Source: Microbacteriaceae bacterium
GTDB taxonomy: Bacteria > Actinomycetota > Actinomycetes > Actinomycetales > Microbacteriaceae
Reading direction: 5' to 3'
Assembly (NCBI GenBank): GCA_019638805.1
Contig: JAHBTA010000001.1
Location: forward strand, 669,408-733,407
Length of the DNA stretch: 64,000 nucleotides
The notes under the pieces are model-generated. The model saw only the letters and a program-made list of their open reading frames with translations. It had not been told where the DNA came from and did no database searches. The translations under genes were made by a program, and so were the position numbers. Shown here one piece after another: positions 43,371 to 51,807 of the stretch. Numbering within the stretch: the stretch's first letter is position 1; every line of letters begins with the position of its first letter.

Positions 43371-44348
43371 TTACTTGCGTCCGACCGTCACCACTGCCTG
43401 GACGCGGGCGGCGATGTGCTCGCCGGTCAGACCGAACTTCTCGAGCAGCTCACGGGGCCGGCCGCTCTCTCCGAACCGGTCCTCGACGCCCAGTCGGACG
43501 AGCCGGGTGGGCAGCTCTGCGCTCAGAAGCTCGGCGACCGCGGACCCGAATCCCCCAGCCACCTGCGCCTCCTCGGCGGTCACGACCAGACCGGTCTTCG
43601 CCGCACTGGCGAGAATCGTCCGCGCGTCGAGCGGCTTTACGGTGGGCACGTGAAGGACCTCTGCGTGCACACCCGTGCGATCGAGCACTTCCGCGGCGAC
43701 CAGAAGCTCGAAGGTCATGGTGCCCGTGCCGAGCAACGAGAGGTCCGTCCCCGCGCGTATCACGTAGGCGCGGCCCAACGTGAAGGGCGATTCGTCGGTC
43801 GTGAAGATCGGGGTAGGATCCCTTGCCAGCCGCAGGTAGCCCGGTGAGCCATTCGATGCCAGCGCCATCGTCGCCTTCTCCGCCTCGATGCTGTCGCCCG
43901 GGGCGACCACCACCATGTTCGGCAGCACCCGCATGAGTGCGATGTCCTCCAGCATCTGATGCGTCGCACCATCCGGACCGACGTTCAGGCCGGTGTGCGA
44001 GCCGACGATCTTGACCGGCTGGTCGTTGAGGCACGCCGTGGTCTTGATCTGCTCCCAGTTGCGCCCGGGACTGAAGGCGGCGTAACTGCTCGTGAACGGG
44101 ATCCTGCCTGCGCGCGCCATGCCGCTGGCAACCGTGACCAGGTTCTGCTCGGCCACACCGACTTCGATGAACCGTTCGGGGAACCGCTCCTTGAACGCGT
44201 GCATCTGGGTGCTCTCGGTCAGGTCGGCGCAGAGCGCGACCACGCGGTCGTCGGCCGCGCCGGCACGGACCAGTCCGCGGCCGAAGCCGAACCGGATCGG
44301 CTCGTGGGCGGGATCCTCGATGCTCGAGATGGTCGGGAAGGCGCTCAT
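43371..44348 (-). CDS. Transketolase, C-terminal subunit
   Basis: A 325-residue protein holding the pyrimidine-binding and C-terminal domains of transketolase. ERFIEVGVAEQNLVTVASGMA contains the catalytic Glu for ThDP activation (cut: FIEVGVAEQNLV). SYAAFSPGRNWEQIKTT and GSHTGLNVGPDGATHQ are phosphate-side loops, and the last domain includes AEEAQVAGGFGSAVAE. It pairs with the N-terminal subunit, whose stop it overlaps by ATGA. Split transketolases serve central metabolism in some bacteria, but here the location in a sugar cluster with its own IclR regulator suggests a dedicated pathway. Confidence 0.92.
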   Translation of the reverse strand: MSAFPTISSIEDPAHEPIRFGFGRGLVRAGAADDRVVALCADLTESTQMHAFKERFPERFIEVGVAEQNLVTVASGMARAGRIPFTSSYAAFSPGRNWEQIKTTACLNDQPVKIVGSHTGLNVGPDGATHQMLEDIALMRVLPNMVVVAPGDSIEAEKATMALASNGSPGYLRLARDPTPIFTTDESPFTLGRAYVIRAGTDLSLLGTGTMTFELLVAAEVLDRTGVHAEVLHVPTVKPLDARTILASAAKTGLVVTAEEAQVAGGFGSAVAELLSAELPTRLVRLGVEDRFGESGRPRELLEKFGLTGEHIAARVQAVVTVGRK

Positions 44349-45187
44349 CGTCTTGCGTCCGCCTCAAGCGCATCGATGGCTGACAGAGCCTGGTCCTTCG
44401 TCGGTGGCTTTCCATGCCATCGGTAGTCGTACTCCATGAAGTCGACGCCCCTCCCCGGAACGGTGTGGGCGATGATCGCGCTGGGCCGATCCGAGACCGC
44501 CCTCGCCTCTCCCAGAGCAGCGAGCAGTCCGCTCACCGAGTTCCCGTCCGTCTCGATGGTGTGCCATCCGAAGGCACGCCACTTCGCAGCAAGGTCGTCG
44601 AGCGGCATGACCTCCTCGGTCCGGCCATCGATCTGGATGTAGTTGCGGTCGACGAGGCCGATCAGGTTTCCCAGGCGGTACTTCGCCGCGAACATCGCAG
44701 CCTCCCAGATGTTGCCCTCGTTGAGCTCTCCGTCTCCCATGGCCACGTACACGAACCGCTTGCGTGAGCGATCCAGGTGCTCACTGACGTACGCGATGCC
44801 CGCTCCTTGCGAGAGCCCGCAACCCAGTGGGCCGCTCGTGGTTTCCAGCCCCGGTAGGGCGGTACGCTCCGGGTGACCCTGCAGCCGGCTTCCCAGTCGC
44901 CGCAATGTCATCAGCTCATCGGTCGGGAAGTAGCCGGCGTGCGCCATTGCTGCGTACAGGATCGGTGCGGTGTGACCGTGGCTGAGGATGAAGATGTCGC
45001 GGTCGGGGTCATCGGGTCGTGCGGGATCGTGCCGCAGAGTGTGGAAGTACATGACCGCGATGATTTCGGCCATTCCGAGCGGTCCCGCGCTGTGCCCGCT
45101 GCCCGCCTGCGCCAGCATCGCCAGAACGGACCTGCGCAGATCCCGCGCGATCGATTCGAGGCGGTCGACTTCCTCAGGTGCGCTCAT
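44345..45187 (-). CDS. Transketolase, N-terminal subunit
   Basis: A 280-residue protein with the diphosphate-binding domain of transketolase. SGHSAGPLGMAEIIAVMY, ILSHGHTAPILYAAMAHAG, TTSGPLGCGLSQGAGIA and the ThDP/metal motif GDGELNEGNIWEA ending in N-x-I at VDRNYIQIDG are present. Together with the following gene it makes a complete enzyme that moves two-carbon units between ketose and aldose phosphates. GGAAAG precedes the ATG, and upstream on this strand is a TTGACT/TAAGTT promoter crossed by an inverted repeat. Confidence 0.92.
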   Translation of the reverse strand: MSAPEEVDRLESIARDLRRSVLAMLAQAGSGHSAGPLGMAEIIAVMYFHTLRHDPARPDDPDRDIFILSHGHTAPILYAAMAHAGYFPTDELMTLRRLGSRLQGHPERTALPGLETTSGPLGCGLSQGAGIAYVSEHLDRSRKRFVYVAMGDGELNEGNIWEAAMFAAKYRLGNLIGLVDRNYIQIDGRTEEVMPLDDLAAKWRAFGWHTIETDGNSVSGLLAALGEARAVSDRPSAIIAHTVPGRGVDFMEYDYRWHGKPPTKDQALSAIDALEADARR

Positions 45188-45227
45188 CCAACTTTCCTAT
45201 ATAGGGATGGAGTCTTGTTAAATTGCG

Positions 45228-45264
45228 GATAGCGAAACTTACTGCCGCTATACGATACTAGTCA
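45228..45264 (-). promoter_or_regulatory. Promoter with inverted repeat for the transketolase genes
   Basis: On the minus strand TTGACT (45259-45264) and TAAGTT (45235-45240) are 18 nt apart. ATAGCG (45228-45233) and CGCTAT (45245-45250) form an inverted repeat with an 11-nt spacer across the -10 box. The IclR regulator encoded divergently is the likely binder. A second palindrome, CCTATATAGG, stands at 45195-45204. Confidence 0.5.
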
Positions 45265-45319
45265 ACGCGACGCCGCAAGTACGAGCCCTGTGACACACTG
45301 TCGAGGTGAAAGCGACACC

Positions 45320-46081
45320 GTGAAGGGACGAGCATCGGAGTACGCGCTCAGCAGCGTTGAGAGGGCGTTAGCGGCCCTGGACCTGCTGGCGAAGAATCCC
45401 GGAGCTCGGCTCAACGAGGTCGCCGCCGCTCTGGGATCCTCGCCCAGCACCGTACTTCGGATGCTTCGTGTTCTGGAGCGCTCCGGCCACGTTCGACGAT
45501 CGGCCAGGGCTCCCGGCTACCTTCTGGGCCCCCGGGTGGCCGAACTCGGGCGGGCGTTCCTGGCCGGGATCGACGTGATCGCCGATATCCGTCCGAATGT
45601 TGCGCCGCTCGGAAGGGAGTTCAACCTCACGGTCCACCTGGGATTGCTGCGCGCGGGGATGCTCACGGTCATCGACAAGATCGATCCCCCTGACCCGATC
45701 GTCCGATACTCGACGCTCGGCACCCGGATGCCCTTGCACGCGACCGCGGCCGGCAAGGCCGTGCTGGCGTTGCTCCCCGACGAGTTGGACTCCCTGAGGG
45801 ACATCGACCTGGTGAGCTACACGCCCAGCACCCGTACCGCCTTCCACGAGCTCGTCGCGGACGTCTCCCTCGCGCAGCAGAGGCGCTTCGGTGTGGAGGA
45901 GGAGGAGTTCCAGGTCGGCTTCAGTTGCGTGGGGACCGCATTCGCGATCGGCCAGGACGTGTACAGCGTGAGCCTGAGCGGCGCGCAGGACTCTCGTGCG
46001 CTCCTTGCGAGAGGAGAGCGCCTGTCGAAGGGCGTTTCGGAGGTCGTCGCCGGCTACGGTGCGCTCGCGTCGGTTCTCTAG
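45320..46081 (+). CDS. IclR-family transcriptional regulator
   Basis: A 253-residue regulator. The N-terminal winged helix reads SSVERALAALDLLAKNPGARLNEVAAALGSSPSTVLRMLRVLE (cut: LNEVAAALGSSPSTVLRML), and the C-terminal IclR effector domain contains TLGTRMPLHATAAGKAVLALL and the FGVEEEEFQVGFSCVG segment. It is divergent from the transketolase genes and convergent with the LacI gene, with which its stop codon overlaps. The GTG start follows GAGGTGA at a 9-nt distance; an upstream ATG in the same frame lacks a better site. It probably controls the transketolase operon. Confidence 0.88.
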   Translation: MKGRASEYALSSVERALAALDLLAKNPGARLNEVAAALGSSPSTVLRMLRVLERSGHVRRSARAPGYLLGPRVAELGRAFLAGIDVIADIRPNVAPLGREFNLTVHLGLLRAGMLTVIDKIDPPDPIVRYSTLGTRMPLHATAAGKAVLALLPDELDSLRDIDLVSYTPSTRTAFHELVADVSLAQQRRFGVEEEEFQVGFSCVGTAFAIGQDVYSVSLSGAQDSRALLARGERLSKGVSEVVAGYGALASVL

Positions 46082-47079
46082 GAGGACTCCCGCACCACGA
46101 GTTCAGGTTGGTAGACGATCTGCTGCGCCCCGACCCCTGGATCCTCGCCCTCCGTCAGCAGTAGTTCGAGGGCGCGAGCCCCGATCGTCCGCGCGGGTTG
46201 ACGAACCGAGGTGAGGGGCACGACCGCCGATGCGGCGAAGTCGATGTCGTCGTACCCGATCACGGCGATGTCCTCTGGAACACGGATGTCGCCCGCCATG
46301 ACCAGTGCCTGCAAAGCCCCCAGAGCGAGGAGATCATTGGCGGCGAACACGGCGTCCGGACGCCGCCGCGGTGGCCTCGCTCGAAGCCTCTCGCCAGCGC
46401 GACGGCCTTCCAGCACCGTCTGCGCTCCCGTGTCGATCCGCTCCAGTCGGGCGCCCGGCGTCGCCGCGAGGCCCGTCACCGCCCCACGGTGGCGGTCCTC
46501 GACCTGGCGGATGCCCGCGGGGCCCCCGATGAATGCGATGCGCCGACGCCCCCTCCCGAGCAGGTGCTCGATCGCAAGCCTCCCGCCGACGACATCGTCC
46601 ACCGACACGGAGCTGATCCGCTCCCCACGCGCGACTCGATCGACCTGAACGACGGGAATTCCGCGATCGTGCAGAGCTTCCAGGCGCGGCTCAACGTTCC
46701 GGAGTGGGGAGATCAGCACCCCATACGCGCGTTGCTCCTCGAAAAGGCCGAGATACATGGCTTCCCGGTCGGCATTCCCGTCGACGTTCCCGGTCAGCAC
46801 CGAGAGGCCGCGCCCGCTTGCTGCCTCCTCGGCGCCCAGAGCGACGTCCGCGAAGAAGGGGTTACGGGCATCCGGAACGATCAGCCCGACGTTGTTGCTG
46901 CGCCCTGCTCGTAGCTGACGAGCGGCGTCATTGCGCACGTAGCCCAGGTCGGCGATGGCGGCGCGGACCCGCTTGGCGCTTTCGGGCGCTACCCGCGGCG
47001 AATCGTTGAGCACATTGGAGACGGTTCCGACCGAGACGCCCGCACGTGCCGCGACATCTTTGATGTTCGCGGTTCCCAT
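46078..47079 (-). CDS. LacI-family transcriptional regulator of the rha genes
   Basis: A 333-residue repressor. The helix-turn-helix is NIKDVAARAGVSVGTVSNVLN with the hinge helix NDAARQLRAGRSNNVGLIVPD after it. The periplasmic-binding-like core includes PFFADVALGAEEAASGRGL, VDDVVGGRLAIEHLLGRGRRRIAFIGG and AVFAANDLLALGALQALV. It is divergent from rhaI, and a TGAATCGTTTCA site lies at the rhaI promoter, so it is the likely repressor of the rhaI operon, relieved by rhamnose, rhamnulose or a phosphate of it. Confidence 0.9.
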   Translation of the reverse strand: MGTANIKDVAARAGVSVGTVSNVLNDSPRVAPESAKRVRAAIADLGYVRNDAARQLRAGRSNNVGLIVPDARNPFFADVALGAEEAASGRGLSVLTGNVDGNADREAMYLGLFEEQRAYGVLISPLRNVEPRLEALHDRGIPVVQVDRVARGERISSVSVDDVVGGRLAIEHLLGRGRRRIAFIGGPAGIRQVEDRHRGAVTGLAATPGARLERIDTGAQTVLEGRRAGERLRARPPRRRPDAVFAANDLLALGALQALVMAGDIRVPEDIAVIGYDDIDFAASAVVPLTSVRQPARTIGARALELLLTEGEDPGVGAQQIVYQPELVVRESS

Positions 47080-47120
47080 GATCCTCACCTTAGGACCGTT
47101 GTCGTGCTCCCACCCCACGC

Positions 47121-47167
47121 TTGACCTGGCCGGAGGCGCGTCGCTATCGTACGGATGAATCGTTTCA
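47121..47167 (+). promoter_or_regulatory. rhaI promoter with LacI-type operator
   Basis: TTGACC (47121-47126) and TATCGT (47145-47150) are 18 nt apart. Just downstream, TGAATCGTTTCA (47156-47167) is a near-perfect 12-bp palindrome (two mismatched positions at the centre pair), the usual form of a LacI/GalR-family operator. A repressor there would cover the transcription start. Confidence 0.6.
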
Positions 47168-47185
47168 ACATGAAGGGCCCGCGAC

Positions 47186-48352
47186 TTGCGCCAGATCTCC
47201 ACGATCTCAGACCGCCTCGCCGAGCAGCGCATCGAGTTACCCTCTTGGGCGTTCGGGAACTCCGGGACCCGCTTCAAGGTGTTCGCGCAGCCGGGCGTCC
47301 CGCGCGATCCGTTCGAGAAGATCGCGGATGCCGCGCAGGTGCACAAGCACACCGGACTCGCTCCGACGGTCGCCCTGCACATCCCGTGGGACAGGGTCGA
47401 CTCGTACGCGGACTTGCGCAAGCACGCGGAGGACCTCGGCGTGGGCATCGGGACCATCAACTCGAACACCTTCCAAGACGACGACTACAAGCTGGGCTCG
47501 GTGACGCACAGCGATGACCGGATTCGGCAGAAGGCGATCGATCACCACTTCGAGTGCATCGAGGTCATGCGCCAGACCGGGTCGCGCGACCTCAAGATCT
47601 GGCTCGCCGACGGCACCAACTACCCCGGCCAGGACGACATGCGCGCCCGCCAGGACCGACTCGCCGACTCACTGCACAAGATCTACGACCGGCTCGGTCC
47701 TGAGCAGCGCCTCGTCCTGGAGTACAAGTTCTTCGAGCCGGCGTTCTATCACACCGATGTCCCGGACTGGGGGACCAGCTACGCGCAGGTGGCCGCCCTC
47801 GGCGACAAAGCGATGGTCTGCCTTGACACCGGCCACCACGCCCCCGGCACCAACATCGAGTTCATCGTCATGCAGCTGCTGCGGCTCGGGAGGCTCGGCT
47901 CGTTCGACTTCAACTCGCGCTTCTACGCCGACGACGACCTCATCGTCGGCGCGGCCGACCCGTTCCAGCTGTTCCGCATCCTCGTGGAGGTGGTCCGTGG
48001 CGGTGGGTACGGCGACGACGGCGATACGGCGTTCATGCTCGACCAGTGCCACAACATCGAGGACAAGATCCCCGGTCAGATCCGCAGTGTGCTCAACGTG
48101 CAGGAGATGACCGCCCGCGCGCTCCTCGTCGACACGGAGGCCCTAGGCGCCGCCCAGCGCGACGGCGACGCGCTGACCGCCAACGGCATCCTGATGGATG
48201 CCTTCTACACCGACGTGCGTGCCGATCTCGCGGCATGGCGCGAGTCGCGCGGTTTGCCCGCCGACCCGATGGCCGCGTACGCCGCGAGCGGGTACGGCGC
48301 CTCGATCATCGAAGATCGCGTCGGCGGCACCCAGGCCGGGTGGGGCGCGTGA
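47186..48352 (+). CDS. rhaI: L-rhamnose isomerase
   Basis: A 388-residue TIM-barrel isomerase of the RhaI type (Pseudomonas/Bacillus-like, not E. coli RhaA). Typical segments are ELPSWAFGNSGTRFKVF, TVALHIPWD, LKIWLADGTNYPGQ, VLEYKFFEPAFYHTDVPDWG with metal Glu, MVCLDTGHHAPGTNIEF with metal Asp and His, and GSFDFNSRFYADDDL. It converts L-rhamnose to L-rhamnulose. The start appears to be TTG: an AAGGG lies 9 nt upstream, and the only nearby ATG is out of frame. It overlaps the next gene by one base (TGATG). Confidence 0.95.
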   Translation: MRQISTISDRLAEQRIELPSWAFGNSGTRFKVFAQPGVPRDPFEKIADAAQVHKHTGLAPTVALHIPWDRVDSYADLRKHAEDLGVGIGTINSNTFQDDDYKLGSVTHSDDRIRQKAIDHHFECIEVMRQTGSRDLKIWLADGTNYPGQDDMRARQDRLADSLHKIYDRLGPEQRLVLEYKFFEPAFYHTDVPDWGTSYAQVAALGDKAMVCLDTGHHAPGTNIEFIVMQLLRLGRLGSFDFNSRFYADDDLIVGAADPFQLFRILVEVVRGGGYGDDGDTAFMLDQCHNIEDKIPGQIRSVLNVQEMTARALLVDTEALGAAQRDGDALTANGILMDAFYTDVRADLAAWRESRGLPADPMAAYAASGYGASIIEDRVGGTQAGWGA

Positions 48353-50382
48353 TGAGGGCCGTGGACGACCTGCTCGCGCGCTCGAATCGTCTCGGTGCCG
48401 ACCCCCGGATCACCAACTACGCGGGTGGCAACGCGAGCGTCAAGGGCACCGGGGTGGACCCGGTGACAGGCGAGCCCGTCGAACTGCTGTGGGTCAAGGG
48501 CTCGGGCGGCGATCTCGGCACGCTGACCGAGGCGGGGCTGGCGGTCCTGCGCCTCGACCGGGCGCGGGCGTTGAAGGACGTCTACCCGGGCGCCGATCGC
48601 GAAGACGAGATGGTGGCCGCGCTCGACTACTGTCTGCACGGGCGGGGTGGGGCAGCGCCGTCGATCGACACAGCGATGCACGCGCTCGTCGACGCGACGC
48701 ACGTGGACCACCTGCACCCCGACGCGGGCATCTCGTTCGCGACGGCGCAGGACGGCGAGAAGCTCACGGCGAAGGCATTCGGCGGTCGGGTGGTGTGGGT
48801 GCCGTGGCGTCGCCCGGGTTTCCAGCTGGGGCTGGACATCGCGGCGATCAAGGAGAGGAACCCGGATGTGATCGGCTGCATCCTTGGCGGACACGGCATC
48901 ACTGCGTGGGGGAGCACGAGCGCGGGCGCGGAGAAGAACTCGCGCTGGATCATCGACACCGCGCAGGCCTATATCGACAAGAACGGCAAGAAGCTGCCGT
49001 TCGGGCACGTCGTCGCGAAGAACGCCGCACTCAAGCCGGCCGAGCGACGCACCAAGGCCGCCGCCCTCGCGCCGACGATCCGCGGTATCGCCTCCCGCGA
49101 TCGCCCGATGGTCGGCCACTTCACGGACAGCGACGTCGTGCTCGACTTCCTCGCATCGGCGAACGCACCGAAGCTCGCGATGCTGGGCACGAGTTGCCCC
49201 GATCACTTCCTGCGCACCAAGGTCAAGCCGATGCTGCTCGACCTGACCGCCGACGCATCCGTTGAGGACTCGATCGCCCGCCTCAATGTCCTGCACGAAA
49301 AGTACCGCGCCGAGTACACGACGTACTACGAGAAGCATGCGACACCCGACTCCCCCGCGATGCGCGGCGCCGACCCGCTGATCGTGCTCGTGCCGGGGGT
49401 CGGGATGTTCTCGTACGGCGCTAGCAAGCAGACCGCGCGGGTTGCGGGCGAGTTCTACGTCAACGCGATCAACGTGATGCGCGGCGCCGAGGCCATTTCG
49501 ACGTACGCGCCGATCTCGGAGGCCGAGAAGTTCCGCATCGAGTACTGGGCGCTCGAGGAGGCGAAACTGCAGCGGATGCCGAAGCCCAAGTCGCACGCGA
49601 CGCGCGTCGCGCTGGTGACCGGGGCGGCATCCGGGATCGGCAAGGCGATCGCCACCCGCCTCGCCGCCGACGGGGCCTGCGTCATCATCGCCGACCTCGA
49701 CCTCGCGAAGGCCCGGGAGGCCGCCGCCGAGATCGGGTCGACGGATGTCGCGGTCGGTCTCGCCGTCGACGTCACCGATGCGGCCGCGATCGAGCACATG
49801 GTGCAGGATGCGGTGCTCGCCTTCGGCGGCATCGACATCGTCGTGAACAACGCGGGCGTCTCGTTGAGCAAGCCGCTGCTGGAGACCACCGAGCAGGACT
49901 GGGACTTCCAGCACGACATCATGGCGAAGGGGTCGTTCCTGGTCTCGAAGGCGACCGCACCGGTGCTCATCGAGCAGGGGATGGGCGGCGACGTCATCTA
50001 CATAGCGAGCAAGAACTCGGTGTTCGCCGGGCCCAACAACATCGCCTACTCGGCGACGAAGGCTGACCAGGCGCACCAGGTGCGGCTGCTCGCGGTCGAG
50101 CTCGGCGAGCACGGCATCAAGGTCAACGGCATCAACCCGGACGGGGTGGTGCGCGGCTCCGGGATCTTCGCGTCGGGCTGGGGCGCCAACCGCGCCAGGA
50201 CCTATGGCATCGACGAGTCGAAGCTCGGGGAGTTCTACGCACAGCGCACCATCCTCAAGCGCGAGGTGCTGCCCGAGAACGTCGCGAACGCGGTCGCGGT
50301 GCTCACCGGGCCCGACCTGTCGCACACCACCGGACTGCACATCCCCGTCGACGCGGGTGTCGCCGCCGCCTTCTTGAGATGA
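48352..50382 (+). CDS. rhaEW: Bifunctional rhamnulose-1-phosphate aldolase/short-chain dehydrogenase
   Basis: A 676-residue fusion. Residues 1 to about 400 are a class II aldolase domain: NASVKGTGVDP, VDHLHPDAGISFA with zinc His residues, and ILGGHGITAWG. From about 415 a short-chain dehydrogenase follows, with TGAASGIGKAIA (NAD site), NNAGVS and the catalytic pair in YSATKADQ. The aldolase cleaves L-rhamnulose 1-phosphate to DHAP and L-lactaldehyde; the dehydrogenase half oxidises the aldehyde to L-lactate. This fusion is known in Bacillus (RhaEW) and in actinobacteria and rhizobia. It sits between rhaI and rhaB with overlapping stop/start codons. Confidence 0.93.
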   Translation: MRAVDDLLARSNRLGADPRITNYAGGNASVKGTGVDPVTGEPVELLWVKGSGGDLGTLTEAGLAVLRLDRARALKDVYPGADREDEMVAALDYCLHGRGGAAPSIDTAMHALVDATHVDHLHPDAGISFATAQDGEKLTAKAFGGRVVWVPWRRPGFQLGLDIAAIKERNPDVIGCILGGHGITAWGSTSAGAEKNSRWIIDTAQAYIDKNGKKLPFGHVVAKNAALKPAERRTKAAALAPTIRGIASRDRPMVGHFTDSDVVLDFLASANAPKLAMLGTSCPDHFLRTKVKPMLLDLTADASVEDSIARLNVLHEKYRAEYTTYYEKHATPDSPAMRGADPLIVLVPGVGMFSYGASKQTARVAGEFYVNAINVMRGAEAISTYAPISEAEKFRIEYWALEEAKLQRMPKPKSHATRVALVTGAASGIGKAIATRLAADGACVIIADLDLAKAREAAAEIGSTDVAVGLAVDVTDAAAIEHMVQDAVLAFGGIDIVVNNAGVSLSKPLLETTEQDWDFQHDIMAKGSFLVSKATAPVLIEQGMGGDVIYIASKNSVFAGPNNIAYSATKADQAHQVRLLAVELGEHGIKVNGINPDGVVRGSGIFASGWGANRARTYGIDESKLGEFYAQRTILKREVLPENVANAVAVLTGPDLSHTTGLHIPVDAGVAAAFLR

Positions 50383-51800
50383 GAGCCTCGGGTGGCAGCG
50401 TCGTCGCGGTCGACCTCGGGGCGACCAGCGGCCGCGTCGTGCTCGGGCACGTGGGGCACGGCGAGGTTCGGCTGACCGATGTCGCGCGGTTCGAGAACCG
50501 TCCGGTGCGCACGCCCGACGGGCTGCACTGGTCGATCCTCGAGCTGTACCGTGACGTCGTAGAGGGGCTCGCGACTGCCGTGCGCCAGGAGCCCCAGCTC
50601 GCGAGCATCGGTATCGACTCGTGGGCCGTCGACTACGCCCTGATGCGCGACGGCCGGATGCTGGGGACCCCGTACGCCTACCGCGATGAGCGCAATCTCC
50701 CGGCCGTCGATGCCGCGCACCAGATCGTTCCCGCCGATGAGTTGTACCGCATCAACGGGTTGCAGCACCTGCCGTTCACCACGCTCTTCCAGCTCACCGC
50801 CGACCGGCTCTCCGGCACGCTTGATCTCGCGGACTCGTTCCTGCTGCTGCCCGACCTGCTCGCGTACTGGCTCACCGGACACGAGGCGGCTGAACGCACC
50901 AACGCGTCGACCACCGGGCTGGTCGGCGTCGAAACGGGCGAATGGGATACCGTGCTGATCGACCGGCTCGGCCTGCGGCCCGAGATCTTCCGCGGCCTCG
51001 TCGAGGCCGGCACGCCCATGGGCGCACTCACCCCGACCGCCGTCCGCGGGGTCGGAGACACCCGCGCCGTCGTCACCGCGGTCGGCTCGCACGACACCGC
51101 CTCGGCCGTGGTCGCCGTGCCGGCGACCGAGCCGGGCGCCGCCTACATCTCGAGCGGAACCTGGTCTCTCGTCGGCATCGAGCTCGAGCGCCCGGTGCTC
51201 ACCGACGAGAGCCGGGCCGCGAACTTCACCAACGAGGGAGGCATCGACGGCCGCATCCGGTACCTGCGCAACGTCGGCGGGTTGTGGCTTCTCACCGAGT
51301 GCATCCGCGACTGGGAGCGCACCGGTGACACCATCTCGCTCCTAGGTCTGCTGGCCGCAGCGACCGACGCCCCGGCCGACGTGCCGCGGTTCGACGTCGA
51401 CGACGACGCGTTCGTCGCGCCGGGCGACATGCCTGCGCGCATCGCCGCCTGGTTCACCGAACGCGGGGTGCCGGGGCCGACCGACCGCGCATGTCTGGTG
51501 CGCAGCATCCTGGCCTCCCTCGCGGCCGCCTACGCCCGCACACTCCGGCAGGCGTCGGAACTGAGCGGCATCGAGATCCGGGTCGTGCACATCGTCGGCG
51601 GGGGCAGCCGCAACGAGCTGCTGTGCCAACTGACCGCCAACGCCACCGGCCTGCCGGTGCTCGCGGGACCCGACGAGGCCACCGCGATCGGCAACGCGCT
51701 CGTGCAGGCGCGGGCGCACGGCCTCATCCCGGGATCGCTGGAATCGCTGCGCGCGATCGTGCGATCCTCCTTCCCGATCCGCAGCTACGAGCCCCGATAG
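50379..51800 (+). CDS. rhaB: L-rhamnulokinase
   Basis: A 473-residue FGGY-family sugar kinase. The phosphate 1 loop is [13 protein letters not shown], then [45 protein letters not shown], the phosphate 2 region [12 protein letters not shown] with [19 protein letters not shown], and the adenosine site [16 protein letters not shown]. It phosphorylates L-rhamnulose at C1. It overlaps the aldolase gene by ATGA and is followed 7 nt later by an L-lactate dehydrogenase gene. Confidence 0.96.
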   Translation: MRASGGSVVAVDLGATSGRVVLGHVGHGEVRLTDVARFENRPVRTPDGLHWSILELYRDVVEGLATAVRQEPQLASIGIDSWAVDYALMRDGRMLGTPYAYRDERNLPAVDAAHQIVPADELYRINGLQHLPFTTLFQLTADRLSGTLDLADSFLLLPDLLAYWLTGHEAAERTNASTTGLVGVETGEWDTVLIDRLGLRPEIFRGLVEAGTPMGALTPTAVRGVGDTRAVVTAVGSHDTASAVVAVPATEPGAAYISSGTWSLVGIELERPVLTDESRAANFTNEGGIDGRIRYLRNVGGLWLLTECIRDWERTGDTISLLGLLAAATDAPADVPRFDVDDDAFVAPGDMPARIAAWFTERGVPGPTDRACLVRSILASLAAAYARTLRQASELSGIEIRVVHIVGGGSRNELLCQLTANATGLPVLAGPDEATAIGNALVQARAHGLIPGSLESLRAIVRSSFPIRSYEPR

Positions 51801-51807
51801 GACTCCC

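Noticed and set aside
43371..45187. Sulfoquinovose (sulfo-TK) pathway because of the split transketolase
   Set aside because: No sulfoquinovosidase, SF-specific kinase or isomerase, or sulfonate exporter genes are present in the window.
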